A DNA stretch of 64,000 bases from M3007 sp035299505 (GTDB taxonomy: Bacteria > Bacteroidota > Bacteroidia > Chitinophagales > Saprospiraceae), in the NCBI GenBank assembly GCA_035299505.1, contig DATGWL010000042.1, forward strand, positions 1 to 64,000. The letters run 5' to 3'. The first letter of the stretch is position 1, and the number at the start of each line of letters is the position of its first letter. Below, one piece after another: positions 27,201 through 35,201 of the stretch. The notes below the pieces were generated by a model that was given only the letters and a program-made list of their open reading frames with translations, was not told the DNA's origin and ran no database searches. The position numbers and the translations under genes were made by a program.

Positions 27201-28802
27201 ACCGGCGAGACGCGCCAGATCTGCGCCGGCGATTCTACCCTGGTATTTGGCGCTTATGTACAAACTGCCGGGGTCTATCCGCAAACCTTCAGCAGTGTGA
27301 ACGGTTGCGATTCGGTGCATACAATCACGGTACAATTGTTACCCTTGCCCGCGCCTACCGGCGAGACGCGCCAGATCTGTGCGGGCGATTCTACCCTGGT
27401 ATTTGGCGCTTACGTACAAACTGCCGGGGTCTATCCGCAAACCTTCAGCAGCGCCAGTGGCTGCGATTCGGTGCATACAATCACGGTACAATTGTTACCC
27501 ACGTCTGTGCCCACCGACGAGACGCGGCAAATCTGTGCGGGCGATTCTACCCTGGTATTCGGCGCTTATGTACAAACTGCCGGGGTCTATCCGCAAACCT
27601 TCAGCAGCGCCAGTGGCTGCGATTCGGTGCATACAATCACGGTACTATTGTTACCCACGCCTGTGCCCACCGGCGAGACGCGGCAGATTTGTGCGGGCGA
27701 TTCCACCCTGGTATTTGGCGCTTATGTAAAAACTGCCGGAACCTATCCCCAAACCTTCAGCAGCGTGAACGGTTGCGATTCGGTGCATACAATCACGGTA
27801 CTGTTGTTACCCACGCCTGTGCCCACCGGCGAGACGCGGCAGATTTGTGCGGGCGATTCCACCCTGGTGTTTGGCGCTTATGTAAAAATCGCCGGCGACT
27901 ATCCGCAAACCTTCAGCAGTGTGAACGGTTGCGATTCGGTGCATACAATCACGGTACAATTGTTACCCACGCCTGCGCCTACCAGCGAGACGCGCCAGAT
28001 CTGTGCGGGCGATTCCACCCTGGTGTTTGGCACGTATGTACAAACGGCCGGGGTGTACAGTCAGCTGTTCAGCAATGCACAAGGATGCGATTCCACGCAC
28101 AGCATCACAGTGGCGTTATTGGCAGAATGGGAGCGGCATGATTCGTTGTTGCTCTGCGCTGGCGATTCCGTATTGGTGCAAGGGCAATGGATTGCAGCGC
28201 CAGGCGCCTATCCGTTTTTGTTGCCCGCCTTAAATGGCTGCGACACCCTTTGGCTGGTGAACATACAGGAAATTCAGTCTACGGCGCCGGTTTGGCAAAT
28301 CCAGCAACCCAATGCCAACCAATCCACCGGAACCCTGCAAATAACCGGCCCGGCGGGAGCCACCTATAGTCTGGACGGGCTGCAATATTCATCCGCTACG
28401 GAGTTTCAGGGCTTGTTGCCCGGACAATACCGCTTGTATCAGCAGGAGCAAGGCTGTATTACACAATATCCGTTCGAGGTGTTGGCCTGGCAGGAGGAGC
28501 AGTCGGACGGGGTGTATGCGCCCAACATATTCGCTCCGGACGCCGGGGGCGACAATGCCCGATTTACCTTGTTCACCGGCCAGGCGGGTCAACGCAGCAT
28601 CTTGTGGTTGCAGGTGTACGATCGTTGGGGATCTTTGGTGTTTTCCGGAGAAAACATTGCCTTTAATGCACCTGCCAGCGGCTGGGACGGACTTGTTCAG
28701 GGTAAAAATGCCGCTCCGGGTGTGTATTTCTGGCAAGCCATGATTTTACAGGAGAACGGAGCACAGGAATTGTTCAAAGGAGATTTGACACTAATTCGAT
28801 AG
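24246..28802 (+). CDS. T9SS type B cargo: FG-GAP protein with nine 52-residue repeats
   Basis: This is a 1518-residue protein with a signal peptide (MRTYLILILISISAFLAAQ). Residues of about 55-560 are FG-GAP/VCBS-type propeller blades with DxDxDG motifs (PADFDGDGISEIYAGN, VADVDGDGLTEILAYD). A CARDB-like segment follows (about 585-695). From about residue 830 nine near-identical units (GETRQICAGDSTLVFGAYV...GCDSVHTITVQLLP) repeat, with more diverged units on both sides. The C-terminus is the gliding-motility-associated type B sorting domain (APNIFAPDAGG, LWLQVYDRWGSLVF, GWDGLVQGKNAAPGVYFWQ). It is probably a long surface adhesin or structural protein. The last stop codon lies inside a perfect hairpin. 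Confidence 0.9.
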   Translation: MRTYLILILISISAFLAAQTTENCSNGLDDDADGLIDCYDVADCPCASVHDCTLEKTRLPRNLELKWSHSSVIANQRTPIVGNLNPWVDDIPEIILTITFNSMGNEWIEIMSGDGSNSATPDKLFVGVNNIGLYQIPFIADLDRNGVPELIITGTDKKIKVFTQYTPGANPPMQLWMESVDTVASATYLSYPADFDGDGISEIYAGNEVFGLDFSNPAAPALKLLAKGTGPNGSIIGRLTSPIAADLLDPADCNGDPDCAGLELAAGFGIYSVDIDPNDGDGMELKLQRDINNTSGQNFGDGYTAVADLNLDGILEVAVTGTRNQQLGVYVWNKTGFWRFFSMGFNSLGTWDGMGACSVHNVFDDRTQGFAEDWPEILVRYDKRVRCFSLHAQMANAGAPFWWSSDGLLIDDPSGKGAPTCFDFDNNGLAEVLIQDETKLYMLYGGSAPFPPGVGANRVITSFPARGNTHLESPVVADVDGDGLTEILAYDFTIINNVGMSTQLVLTPQNPDYSHWLPARKVWNQYNYFPAGINDDLTVPAVQQNSALEWPGPGSGKRPLNIFLSQIPAYFHPDGDPYTPSADLTVEVESAICMLPQFQVTLRICNQGEMPSADTTKVRFYRGGNPFVVPTSNSFGGIFTVSTQAIPPDSCFTYTLNLPVASGNIYAVLNDWGNFPTPLPGGDTLFYRQECDLANNVDVFTMNLSNGLPLSLGPDRVYCAGNTLTLSATPGFNTYLWQNGATAASIQVGAPGLYWVEARDLCFNIRRDTVLLTPGESFQTIQATACAGTFFTYNAQNIPAGDTQQFTFTNALGCDSIVTVVVDLLPQDTLAETRQICAGDSTLVFGAYVQTAGQYSQTFTNQFGCDSLYLIEVQVTTAVPPTGETRQICAGDSTLVFGSYVQAAGAYPQTFSSVSGCDSVHTITVQLLPTPLPTGETRQICPGDSTLVFGAYVKTAGAYPQTFSSTSGCDSVHTITVQLLPAPVPTGETRQICAGDSTLVFGAYVQTAGVYPQTFSSVNGCDSVHTITVQLLPLPAPTGETRQICAGDSTLVFGAYVQTAGVYPQTFSSASGCDSVHTITVQLLPTSVPTDETRQICAGDSTLVFGAYVQTAGVYPQTFSSASGCDSVHTITVLLLPTPVPTGETRQICAGDSTLVFGAYVKTAGTYPQTFSSVNGCDSVHTITVLLLPTPVPTGETRQICAGDSTLVFGAYVKIAGDYPQTFSSVNGCDSVHTITVQLLPTPAPTSETRQICAGDSTLVFGTYVQTAGVYSQLFSNAQGCDSTHSITVALLAEWERHDSLLLCAGDSVLVQGQWIAAPGAYPFLLPALNGCDTLWLVNIQEIQSTAPVWQIQQPNANQSTGTLQITGPAGATYSLDGLQYSSATEFQGLLPGQYRLYQQEQGCITQYPFEVLAWQEEQSDGVYAPNIFAPDAGGDNARFTLFTGQAGQRSILWLQVYDRWGSLVFSGENIAFNAPASGWDGLVQGKNAAPGVYFWQAMILQENGAQELFKGDLTLIR
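26735..28105 (+). repeat. 156-bp in-frame tandem repeats inside the type B cargo gene
   Basis: Unit starts (CGGCGAGACGCG) are at about 27048, 27204, 27360, 27516, 27672, 27828 and 27984, exactly 156 bases apart, with two slightly diverged units before them. Copies differ by few bases, so recombination or slippage is recent. The repeat also keeps a long false reading frame open in another frame (26753-28141). Confidence 0.9.
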
Positions 28803-28837
28803 TGAGCGTCTCACTTAGAGTGAGACGCTCACTATCG
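28797..28837. repeat. 18-bp perfect hairpin over the stop codon
   Basis: Arms 28797-28814 and 28820-28837 (CGATAGTGAGCGTCTCAC) surround loop TTAGA. The TAG stop of the type B cargo gene is in the left arm. The core AGCGTCTCAC/GTGAGACGCT recurs at 28974-29000. Confidence 0.85.
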
Positions 28838-28871
28838 AACGGTAGGAAAGGATCTTTTTTCCCATGCGAGT

Positions 28872-28909
28872 AGCCGCCTTCCAAAAGTGGGAGGCGGCTT
28901 GATTTTTTA
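28872..28909 (+). terminator. Rho-independent terminator after the type B cargo gene
   Basis: AGCCGCCTTCC and GGGAGGCGGCT (one mismatch) surround a six-base loop and are followed by TGATTTTTTAT. It lies about 70 bases after the cargo stop codon. Confidence 0.75.
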
Positions 28910-28910
28910 T

Positions 28911-29068
28911 TACATGATTGAGGAGTACATGAGTACATGATTGAAGAAGGGGGTGTTCGGCCGGGCTTATATTGAGCGTCTCACTTAGAGTGAGACGCTC
29001 AATATAGCTTGCTTAACCCAAACGCAACGCCCCCTTCTACCCTCATGTACTCTTCAATCATGTACTCA
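28911..29068. repeat. Composite palindrome downstream of rtcB copy 2
   Basis: TACATGATTGAGGAGTACAT and GAAGAAGGGGG (left) are complemented by CCCCCTTCT...ATGTACTCTTCAATCATG (right, to 29062) around a 17-bp perfect hairpin (28968-28984/28990-29006, loop TTAGA). The CATGTACTCTTCAATCATGTACTC part is also found at 7869-7891 directly after rtcB copy 1. Confidence 0.8.
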
Positions 29069-30286
29069 TCAGTCTTCCCGGCTGCCATCATCTGCCATGC
29101 GCACCATTTTGGGCGAGAAACGGGCGATAACATCCACCAGATCGCGTTGGGCATCCATTACGGCGTGGATATTTTTATAGGCCATTGGTGCTTCGTCGAG
29201 GCCGCCGCCGATGAGGCTAACGCCTACCTGTTGCAGTATTTCCTGCAGTTCTTTTTTATGGATATTTTTAATGGCCTGGGTGCGACTCATTTGTCGGCCG
29301 GCGCCGTGGGAGGCAGAGTGCAGGGAGGAGGCCTCGCCCCGGCCGCGCACCAGAAAGCCTGGGGCGGTCATAGAGCCCGGAATAATGCCCATCACGCCTT
29401 TCCCGGCAGGAGTGGCGCCTTTGCGGTGCACGATCAGTTCCTCCCCGTTCAGTATTTCTTTCCAGGCAAAATTGTGGTGGTTTTCCACCCGGGTCAGCAC
29501 CGTTCCGCCAATGGCTTTGGTCAGTTTCCGGTGTATCACATCGTGGCAGGCAGATGCATAGTCGCCAGCCAGGTTCATGGCCATCCAGTATTCCTGACCG
29601 GCCTCAGTGTCCAGGTCCAGATAAGCCAGATTGGCGGCAAAGGAAGGCAGTGGACAGTGTGTTTTGGCCAGTTTGGTGTAATGCCCGGCGATAGTGGCGC
29701 CCAGACCGCGGGAGCCGGAATGCGTGAGCAGGGCCAGATATCGACCCTTTTCAACGCCCAAAACAGGGTCAGATTCCGGAAAATCAATAATGCCCCATTC
29801 CACAAAATGATTGCCGCCGCCGGAGGAGCCCAGTTGTTCAAAAGCTTTGTCTTTGAGTCCGCGCAAAAGTTTGTTCATGCCAAACTCCTTTCGGTCCAGC
29901 ACCTGATGATACGCCCGGTCCTTGCCGGAGAATCCTTTACCAGCGCCAAATGTGGTGTGCGACATGAGTTCGCGTTTGTACAACGAACGTCGTTCCAGAA
30001 AATGGTCCTCCGGAATATCATACACGGTGAGCGCCATCCGGCAACCAATATCCACCCCAACGCCATATGGAATTACCGCATTGCGCGTGGCCAGTACCCC
30101 GCCAATGGGCAATCCGTAACCTTGGTGCGCATCAGGCATGAGCGCACCGGCCACCGTTACCGGCAATTGCATGGCAGTGTTCATTTGGTTAAGCGCGCCT
30201 TCTTCAATGCCGTCTTTACCAAAAATGGCGTATTCCAGCGCGCTTTCCCGTAGAGAAACAGGTGCAGGATTTGAATCTGATTTCAT
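29069..30286 (-). CDS. rtcB: RtcB RNA ligase (copy 2, short N-terminus)
   Basis: This is a 405-residue protein. The start chosen is the ATG at 30284-30286 (MKSDSNPAPVSLRES). A longer reading adds 23 residues without support. It is closely similar to copy 1 along the whole catalytic core: EYAIFGKDGIEEGALNQMN, VDIGCRM (Cys82), GGNHFVEWG, THSGSRGLG, VENHHNFAW and the guanylylated His in SASHGAGRQMSR. It lacks about 70 residues of N-terminus seen in copy 1. Both end in MVRMADDGSRED. It is divergent from a cupin gene and has no WYL regulator, no TGCGCAA-N5-TTGCGTA site and no tRNA-mimic RNA beside it. It may be a constitutive or differently regulated paralogue. Confidence 0.95.
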   Translation of the reverse strand: MKSDSNPAPVSLRESALEYAIFGKDGIEEGALNQMNTAMQLPVTVAGALMPDAHQGYGLPIGGVLATRNAVIPYGVGVDIGCRMALTVYDIPEDHFLERRSLYKRELMSHTTFGAGKGFSGKDRAYHQVLDRKEFGMNKLLRGLKDKAFEQLGSSGGGNHFVEWGIIDFPESDPVLGVEKGRYLALLTHSGSRGLGATIAGHYTKLAKTHCPLPSFAANLAYLDLDTEAGQEYWMAMNLAGDYASACHDVIHRKLTKAIGGTVLTRVENHHNFAWKEILNGEELIVHRKGATPAGKGVMGIIPGSMTAPGFLVRGRGEASSLHSASHGAGRQMSRTQAIKNIHKKELQEILQQVGVSLIGGGLDEAPMAYKNIHAVMDAQRDLVDVIARFSPKMVRMADDGSRED

Positions 30287-30464
30287 AAATGGATTTGTCC
30301 TTAACCTGAAAAAGTAACGTAAAGTTCCAGCCCGGAAAGAAGAAAGCGCTGGCAAATGAAACCTGTAATATACGGGCTCATCCGCCGAAACATACCACTC
30401 ATCCTATTCTATTTGCCCAGCCAGTTTGCCCGCCTGCACCTTTCAGGTTCAAATTAACGACTTT

Positions 30465-31013
30465 ATGAACCAGCAAATAACCCCGTTGACGCCCCTGCGT
30501 CATTTTCAAAACCCGGTGACCGGTCATCATTTTGACATTTTACAGGATGCCGACTCAACTCATGGCGCTTTGTTGGATATGGAAGTAACCTATCCGCCAC
30601 AATCTGTAGAACCGCCAACCCATTATCATCCATTCCAAACGGAGCATTTTACCATTTTGGATGGTGAAATGAGTATTCGGATAAATGGGCAATTGCGCGT
30701 GTATCAGGCGGGCGAAAGCATTGAAATGCCCCCCAATGTACACCACGCCATGTGGAACAGCGGACATACACCAACCCGAATGCACTGGCGTATTAGTCCG
30801 GCCTTGCAAAGTGAAGCCCTTTTTTACAGCCTGGCCACACTTGCAGGCGAGGGTAAAACAGACCAGCAAGGCAAACCGTCCCTGCTGTATGCGGGCATAC
30901 TTTTTCATCGCTTTTCCCGGGAGTTCCGACTCAGTAGTCCGCCTTATGTGGTTCAAAAATGGCTTTTCAAAACGCTTGCACACGCAGGCGCCTGGCTGGG
31001 CCTGAAAGTCTGA
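30465..31013 (+). CDS. Cupin-domain protein
   Basis: This is a 182-residue protein starting at the ATG at 30465 (MNQQITPLTPL). The cupin barrel (about 15-115) has the metal-ligand pattern HYHPFQTEHFTILDGEM and, in the second motif, PPNVHHAMWN. The C-terminal 60 residues are helical (VQKWLFKTLAHAGAWLG) and probably lie along or in the membrane. It resembles the cupin at 34513-35073 in layout. It is the first gene of a rightward run that includes two cytochromes. The substrate is unknown. Confidence 0.85.
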   Translation: MNQQITPLTPLRHFQNPVTGHHFDILQDADSTHGALLDMEVTYPPQSVEPPTHYHPFQTEHFTILDGEMSIRINGQLRVYQAGESIEMPPNVHHAMWNSGHTPTRMHWRISPALQSEALFYSLATLAGEGKTDQQGKPSLLYAGILFHRFSREFRLSSPPYVVQKWLFKTLAHAGAWLGLKV

Positions 31014-31092
31014 TCCTTATTTCCTGACTCACCCGGTCCTGTGGTGAAGCGCCAGAGGACTACTCTTTTTCACTGAAAACAAAAACGCTAGT

Positions 31093-32073
31093 ATGAAAAT
31101 GGTTTTTAAAATCCTGGGTTACACCACAGGTATGCTCCTGCTGCTCATGATCGGCAGTTTAACTTTTTTCCATCTGAAAGGAATTCCGGAATACGAATAC
31201 GCGCCTCCAGAGGCGATTGAACAATTAAAGGCGCCTACAGACAGCGCGCACATAGCCAGGGGGGCAGCAATTGGCGCCATGCACTGTGTAGCCTGCCACG
31301 CAGGACCAGACGGCAAACTCGTTGGGAAACCACTCAATGATCTGCCTGAAATGTTCGGAAAACTCAACAGCCTGAACATAACTCAGGATTCTATTCATGG
31401 AATCGGGGCCTGGACAGATGGCGAATTGTATTATTTCCTGCGCACCGGCATCCATAAAGATGGTTCTTGGTCGCCGCCGTTTATGCCCAAGTACAATTTG
31501 ATGGCAGATGAAGACCTGAAATCGGTCATTGCCTGGTTGAGATCCAATGATTCAAGGGTTGCGCCAGATCAAAGAGAATACCCGCCTAACCAGTATAATT
31601 TATTCGTAAAAACACTGGGCAACGTGTTGATCTCACCTCCACCATTGCCGGAGCAACCAATTCTGGTTCCCGAAACTTCCAACCGGGTGGCTTACGGAAA
31701 GTATGTGGCCGATGGCTTGAGTAATTGTTACATCTGCCATTCTGCCGATATGTTGAAAAACGACATACTGGTGCCGGAAAGGAGCGCCGGCTATTATGGG
31801 GGAGGAAATCCATTGCGTACGCCGGAGGGTATGGATATTTTTTCTGCCAATCTGACAATGGACCCTGAAACTGGCTTGGGTAACTGGAGCCGGCAGGAGT
31901 TTATAGAAGCCGTCCGGTTTGGAAAAAAGCGGAGTGGAGGAATGGTGTCACAGCCAATGTCGCCACATTCCATGTTGACTGATGATGAAGTAAGCGCCAT
32001 TTTTGATTACCTGAAAACAGTGCCTGTTATTCACAATCCGGGCCTGAAGCCTCAGGCAAGCGTTCGGCAGTAA
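31093..32073 (+). CDS. Membrane-anchored diheme c-type cytochrome
   Basis: This is a 326-residue protein. One N-terminal helix (about 8-27) acts as an anchor or uncleaved signal. Two haem-binding CxxCH motifs are present, at Cys65-Cys68-His69 (CVACH) and Cys212-Cys215-His216 (CYICH). Each sits in its own cytochrome c domain, with Met candidates PFMPKY (axial ligand) and GGMVSQPMSP. It is an electron-transfer protein facing the periplasm. The second half (TGLGNWSRQEFIEAVRFG) resembles the monohaem protein encoded at 32777, so the two may work in the same chain. Confidence 0.9.
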   Translation: MKMVFKILGYTTGMLLLLMIGSLTFFHLKGIPEYEYAPPEAIEQLKAPTDSAHIARGAAIGAMHCVACHAGPDGKLVGKPLNDLPEMFGKLNSLNITQDSIHGIGAWTDGELYYFLRTGIHKDGSWSPPFMPKYNLMADEDLKSVIAWLRSNDSRVAPDQREYPPNQYNLFVKTLGNVLISPPPLPEQPILVPETSNRVAYGKYVADGLSNCYICHSADMLKNDILVPERSAGYYGGGNPLRTPEGMDIFSANLTMDPETGLGNWSRQEFIEAVRFGKKRSGGMVSQPMSPHSMLTDDEVSAIFDYLKTVPVIHNPGLKPQASVRQ

Positions 32074-32256
32074 TCAGAGCTATTTTGAACGGGTAACCCA
32101 TGTTTTTTGTGTTTTGCACCAAATATCCAGCGCATTCAGGTTGCTAAAAATGGCTATTCATCCGTCGAATTTGTCAACTCATCCCCAAACAATTGGCAAC
32201 AGATGGCGCAGTACTTCACCTTTGCATCATCAATTAAAGCTAAAAAAAACAAAAAC

Positions 32257-32679
32257 ATGAAAGGCAATCTTCTGGCTACCCGCATTTTCCTGATTTTGCT
32301 GGCACTGGCAACCCTCAACATCGCCATCCAGGCTATTCTCGATCCACAGGCAATTTTCGACAATGTACAGGTGCAATTAGGCAACATCACCGCCCGAAAT
32401 TCTGTACGAGCCTTGTACGGCGGCGTGAACCTGGCATTCGGACTGTTCTGGCTTTACACCGCTTTCCGCCACCAAACCACCGGACTTATCCTCGCGCTTC
32501 TGTACACAGGCGGTTTCGCTGTAGGCCGTTTGTTGAGTGTGCTGATGGATGGAATGCCGGGCGAGTTTGCCATGCAATGGCTGGTTACTGAAACGGTTTT
32601 TGCCTTGCTCGCAGCCGGATTACTTTTCTGGAATGGCAAAGCTAATCAGTCAAATCACGCCTCATTAAAAATGGGTTGA
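32257..32679 (+). CDS. Small four-helix membrane protein (DUF4345-like)
   Basis: This is a 140-residue protein starting at the ATG at 32257 (MKGNLLATRIF) after an A-rich leader. The longer reading adds 50 residues without support. Four hydrophobic helices are seen, with the pattern ARNSVRALYGGVNLAFGLFWLY and GGFAVGRLLSVLMDG typical of the DUF4345 group. The function is unknown. It sits between the two cytochrome genes. Confidence 0.8.
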   Translation: MKGNLLATRIFLILLALATLNIAIQAILDPQAIFDNVQVQLGNITARNSVRALYGGVNLAFGLFWLYTAFRHQTTGLILALLYTGGFAVGRLLSVLMDGMPGEFAMQWLVTETVFALLAAGLLFWNGKANQSNHASLKMG

Positions 32680-32776
32680 GGGTGGGTAGAATTCTTCCAA
32701 CAATCCATTTGCTAAAGCCCTGAAAACCTCCTTACATTGGCCCAATTTCTAATATTAAACAATCTGGCTTTTTCAC

Positions 32777-33376
32777 ATGAAACCCTATTTGATTGCCCTT
32801 ACCGGGCTTGCGATTGCTGTAATCGCTGCACAATGCACCCCAAAAACCGAACCAGCTCCAGAGTCCGCTGCTGCCGCTACACCCAAAATGGATCCTGCTG
32901 CTCAAATCAAACGCGGTGAATATCTCGTAGGTATTGCCGGTTGCAACGACTGCCACACACCAAAGGTTATGACCGACAAAGGCCCGGCCCTCAACACCCA
33001 GCGCCTGTTGTCCGGACACATTGCCGAAGAGGTACTGCCGGCTATTACCGACAAAAAAATGATTGCGCCGGGTCAATGGGCCCTGTTCAATTCCAGTCTG
33101 ACGGCTGCTGTTGGTCCATGGGGCGTGTCGTTTGCTGCCAACCTTACACCAGACGACACTGGTTTGGGCAACTGGACCTACGAGCAGTTTGAAAAAGCAC
33201 TCCGCGAGGGCAAATCCAAAGGTTTGGACGGCACGCGTCCGTTGTTGCCTCCCATGCCCTGGCAAAACACCGCACAGATGTCGGACGAAGACATGCGCGC
33301 CATTTTTGCCTACCTGAAATCCATCCCTCCGGTGAAAAATGCAGTGCCAAACCCCATCCCTCCTACCAATATCTGA
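32777..33376 (+). CDS. Monohaem cytochrome c lipoprotein
   Basis: This is a 199-residue protein with a lipoprotein signal (lipobox IAAQC, Cys20), an Ala/Pro linker, then a cytochrome c domain with Cys56-Cys59-His60 (CNDCH). The likely axial Met is in PLLPPMPWQN. TGLGNWTYEQFEKALREGKS is shared with the diheme cytochrome upstream. It is probably anchored in a membrane facing the periplasm and passes electrons to or from its neighbour. Confidence 0.9.
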   Translation: MKPYLIALTGLAIAVIAAQCTPKTEPAPESAAAATPKMDPAAQIKRGEYLVGIAGCNDCHTPKVMTDKGPALNTQRLLSGHIAEEVLPAITDKKMIAPGQWALFNSSLTAAVGPWGVSFAANLTPDDTGLGNWTYEQFEKALREGKSKGLDGTRPLLPPMPWQNTAQMSDEDMRAIFAYLKSIPPVKNAVPNPIPPTNI

Positions 33377-33390
33377 AAACAGCTCCCCAC

Positions 33391-33423
33391 GGTTGAGATG
33401 CGCTGAATAGCTGCATCTCAACC
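33391..33423. repeat. 11-bp hairpin after the cytochrome gene
   Basis: GGTTGAGATGC (33391-33401) and GCATCTCAACC (33413-33423) surround an 11-base loop. It has no T-run, so it is a weak terminator candidate at best. Confidence 0.55.
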
Positions 33424-33466
33424 CGAAAGGGAAGAAAGTGCCAGACAACCAAAAGATTACAAAGCT

Positions 33467-34477
33467 ATGAAACACCTGACCCTATTGTTGGGGTGCATCG
33501 TTACTGTGTGCACCCAGGACAAGGTTTTGGCCCAGACGTTGGTGAATACCGATGTTGTACAATTGGTCAAAAACCTGCCGCCGCCGCCCGCCAATCTTCA
33601 GGAGGCTTATGTGAGGGTTTACCCTAATGATGCCACCTATCCGGAAACACGCCAGTTTTATCAGCCAAATTTCCATAAAATTGAGCAAGCCTACCAGGAA
33701 GGGCAGCAACTACTACAGGCATTTTACCTGAAAAATCCAACGGGAATGGTAGCATCCGCACAACCGGCTCCCGCCAACAGGGTATCTGCGCAACAGCAAA
33801 ATGCTATGGATGCCGCTACCACCGAACTGGCTCAGAAAATGATGAGCGATCCGGCGTTTGCCCAGCAGTTTGCCCGCATGAGTGAACAGGAACAACAGGC
33901 CTACATCACTAAAGTGCTTTCTGATAAAGGGATTAAACCAGTGGCCGGCAAACCCAATGTGGACCAACGCCCTATGCCCGGGACGGACATAGACTGGATG
34001 AGCCTTTGTCAGGATTACGCCAGCGCCTCCACCAGCCTGACGTCATGGAACCAACTCAGCGCGCTGCAGCAAAAATATGCCGGTGAACATGCCGCCATCA
34101 ACAGTCAAACCGATGCCGAGATCAAGCAGTTGCCCATGATTTCCTTTGGGGAATATGGCCACGATCATGATCCTGAAAAAGTAAAGGCCATCCGGAAAAA
34201 AGGCATGGAAAAACACCGGAAGGCGGCAGACGCCATGATGAAAGAACTCAATCGGTTGTTTGCCCAAACCCGGGAAGAAACGCAAAAAAATACTGCTCCG
34301 CTACAAAATGCCCTGCAGCAGGTGCAATACGGCAAAAGCTACGATTTCGGGATGCATTATCCGCTGGTGCTGCAAACCCAATGTCAGATGATTGCAGCGG
34401 CTTCCACCCTGTTGGAAAACGAAATCAAGGCCATGGAAGAAGTAGCGCAATGGGAAAAAGAGGCGCGCCAGGAATGA
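33467..34477 (+). CDS. Secreted protein of unknown function, helical
   Basis: This is a 336-residue protein with a signal peptide (about 1-22, ending VLAQ). The mature part is mostly charged and helical, with coiled-coil potential (EQEQQAYITKVLSDKG, RKAADAMMKELNRLFAQTREE). It has a Gln-rich stretch near residue 110. No catalytic motif is recognised. It lies 90 bases after the cytochrome and 35 bases before a cupin gene on the same strand. Confidence 0.75.
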   Translation: MKHLTLLLGCIVTVCTQDKVLAQTLVNTDVVQLVKNLPPPPANLQEAYVRVYPNDATYPETRQFYQPNFHKIEQAYQEGQQLLQAFYLKNPTGMVASAQPAPANRVSAQQQNAMDAATTELAQKMMSDPAFAQQFARMSEQEQQAYITKVLSDKGIKPVAGKPNVDQRPMPGTDIDWMSLCQDYASASTSLTSWNQLSALQQKYAGEHAAINSQTDAEIKQLPMISFGEYGHDHDPEKVKAIRKKGMEKHRKAADAMMKELNRLFAQTREETQKNTAPLQNALQQVQYGKSYDFGMHYPLVLQTQCQMIAAASTLLENEIKAMEEVAQWEKEARQE

Positions 34478-34512
34478 AACAACTTTGAAAACAAGCTATC
34501 AAACAAAAACGC

Positions 34513-35073
34513 ATGTCAGCAATTTATGTGTCCCGGCGGACAGTAGAAAATCCGCTCATCAAGGACAAAGCCACTTTTCTGGAAACGGCTGCCGAAACAA
34601 ACGGCGCCCGTACCCTGATCCGGATTGAGCTCGCCCCGGAAGGCGGGAACGACCTCCACTATCATAAATCGTTCGATGAAACCTTTACGGCCATTCAAGG
34701 GCGCCTGGGTATTCGGGTTGGTAAGGAAGTGCATATACTGGAAGAGGGTCAATCCATGACCGCAAAAGCGGGCCAGTTGCACTGTTTTTTCAACCCGTCC
34801 AAGGAAGAGACCATCTTGTTTGATGTGACGCTCAACCCTGGAAGCGAAGGATTTGAAACCACCATTTATGTAGCCTATGGCCTGGCTGCAGATGGATTGA
34901 CCACCCGCAAGAGCGTACCTAAAAACCCGTATCACCTGGCCTTATTGCTGCATTGGGGAGATACCCAAATGCCTGGCCTGATGCGCTGGTTTGAACCGGT
35001 TTTCCGTTGGCTGGCCCGTGTGGCCATTCGGAAAGGTATTGACCGGGAACTTATAGCACGATATTGCCAATAG
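34513..35073 (+). CDS. Cupin-domain protein
   Basis: This is a 186-residue protein. The cupin barrel (about 20-120) carries the metal-ligand pattern HYHKSFDETFTAIQGRL and a second motif KAGQLHCFFNP. A C-terminal amphipathic helix region (LMRWFEPVFRWLARVAI) follows. It has the same domain order as the cupin at 30465-31013. The two frame the cytochrome run and may act on related small molecules. The substrate is unknown. Confidence 0.85.
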   Translation: MSAIYVSRRTVENPLIKDKATFLETAAETNGARTLIRIELAPEGGNDLHYHKSFDETFTAIQGRLGIRVGKEVHILEEGQSMTAKAGQLHCFFNPSKEETILFDVTLNPGSEGFETTIYVAYGLAADGLTTRKSVPKNPYHLALLLHWGDTQMPGLMRWFEPVFRWLARVAIRKGIDRELIARYCQ

Positions 35074-35102
35074 GCCGTTTTTCAATCAACACATTCTTAC
35101 AC

Positions 35103-35201
35103 ATGAAAACCTTTGAAACCATGCTTTTGATCACCGGATTGATCGTCAGCGCAGCTGCTTTACGTGCATATTTTGTGGGTAGAGGGGTTGCCCGCAGATA
35201 G
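35103..35201 (+). pseudogene. 32-residue orphan ORF, possibly the truncated start of a membrane protein
   Basis: The ORF begins MKTFETMLLITGLIVSAAALRAY, one helix with a good start context 29 bases after the cupin stop. It ends where GGGGTTTCCCGC-type repeats begin. It could be a tiny membrane protein or a gene cut off by the repeat block. I cannot tell which. Confidence 0.35.

Noticed and set aside
26753..28141. Second-frame 462-residue ORF inside the type B cargo gene
   Set aside because: It stays open only because the 156-bp repeat is a multiple of three. The peptide is Arg/Cys-rich and unlike any real protein.
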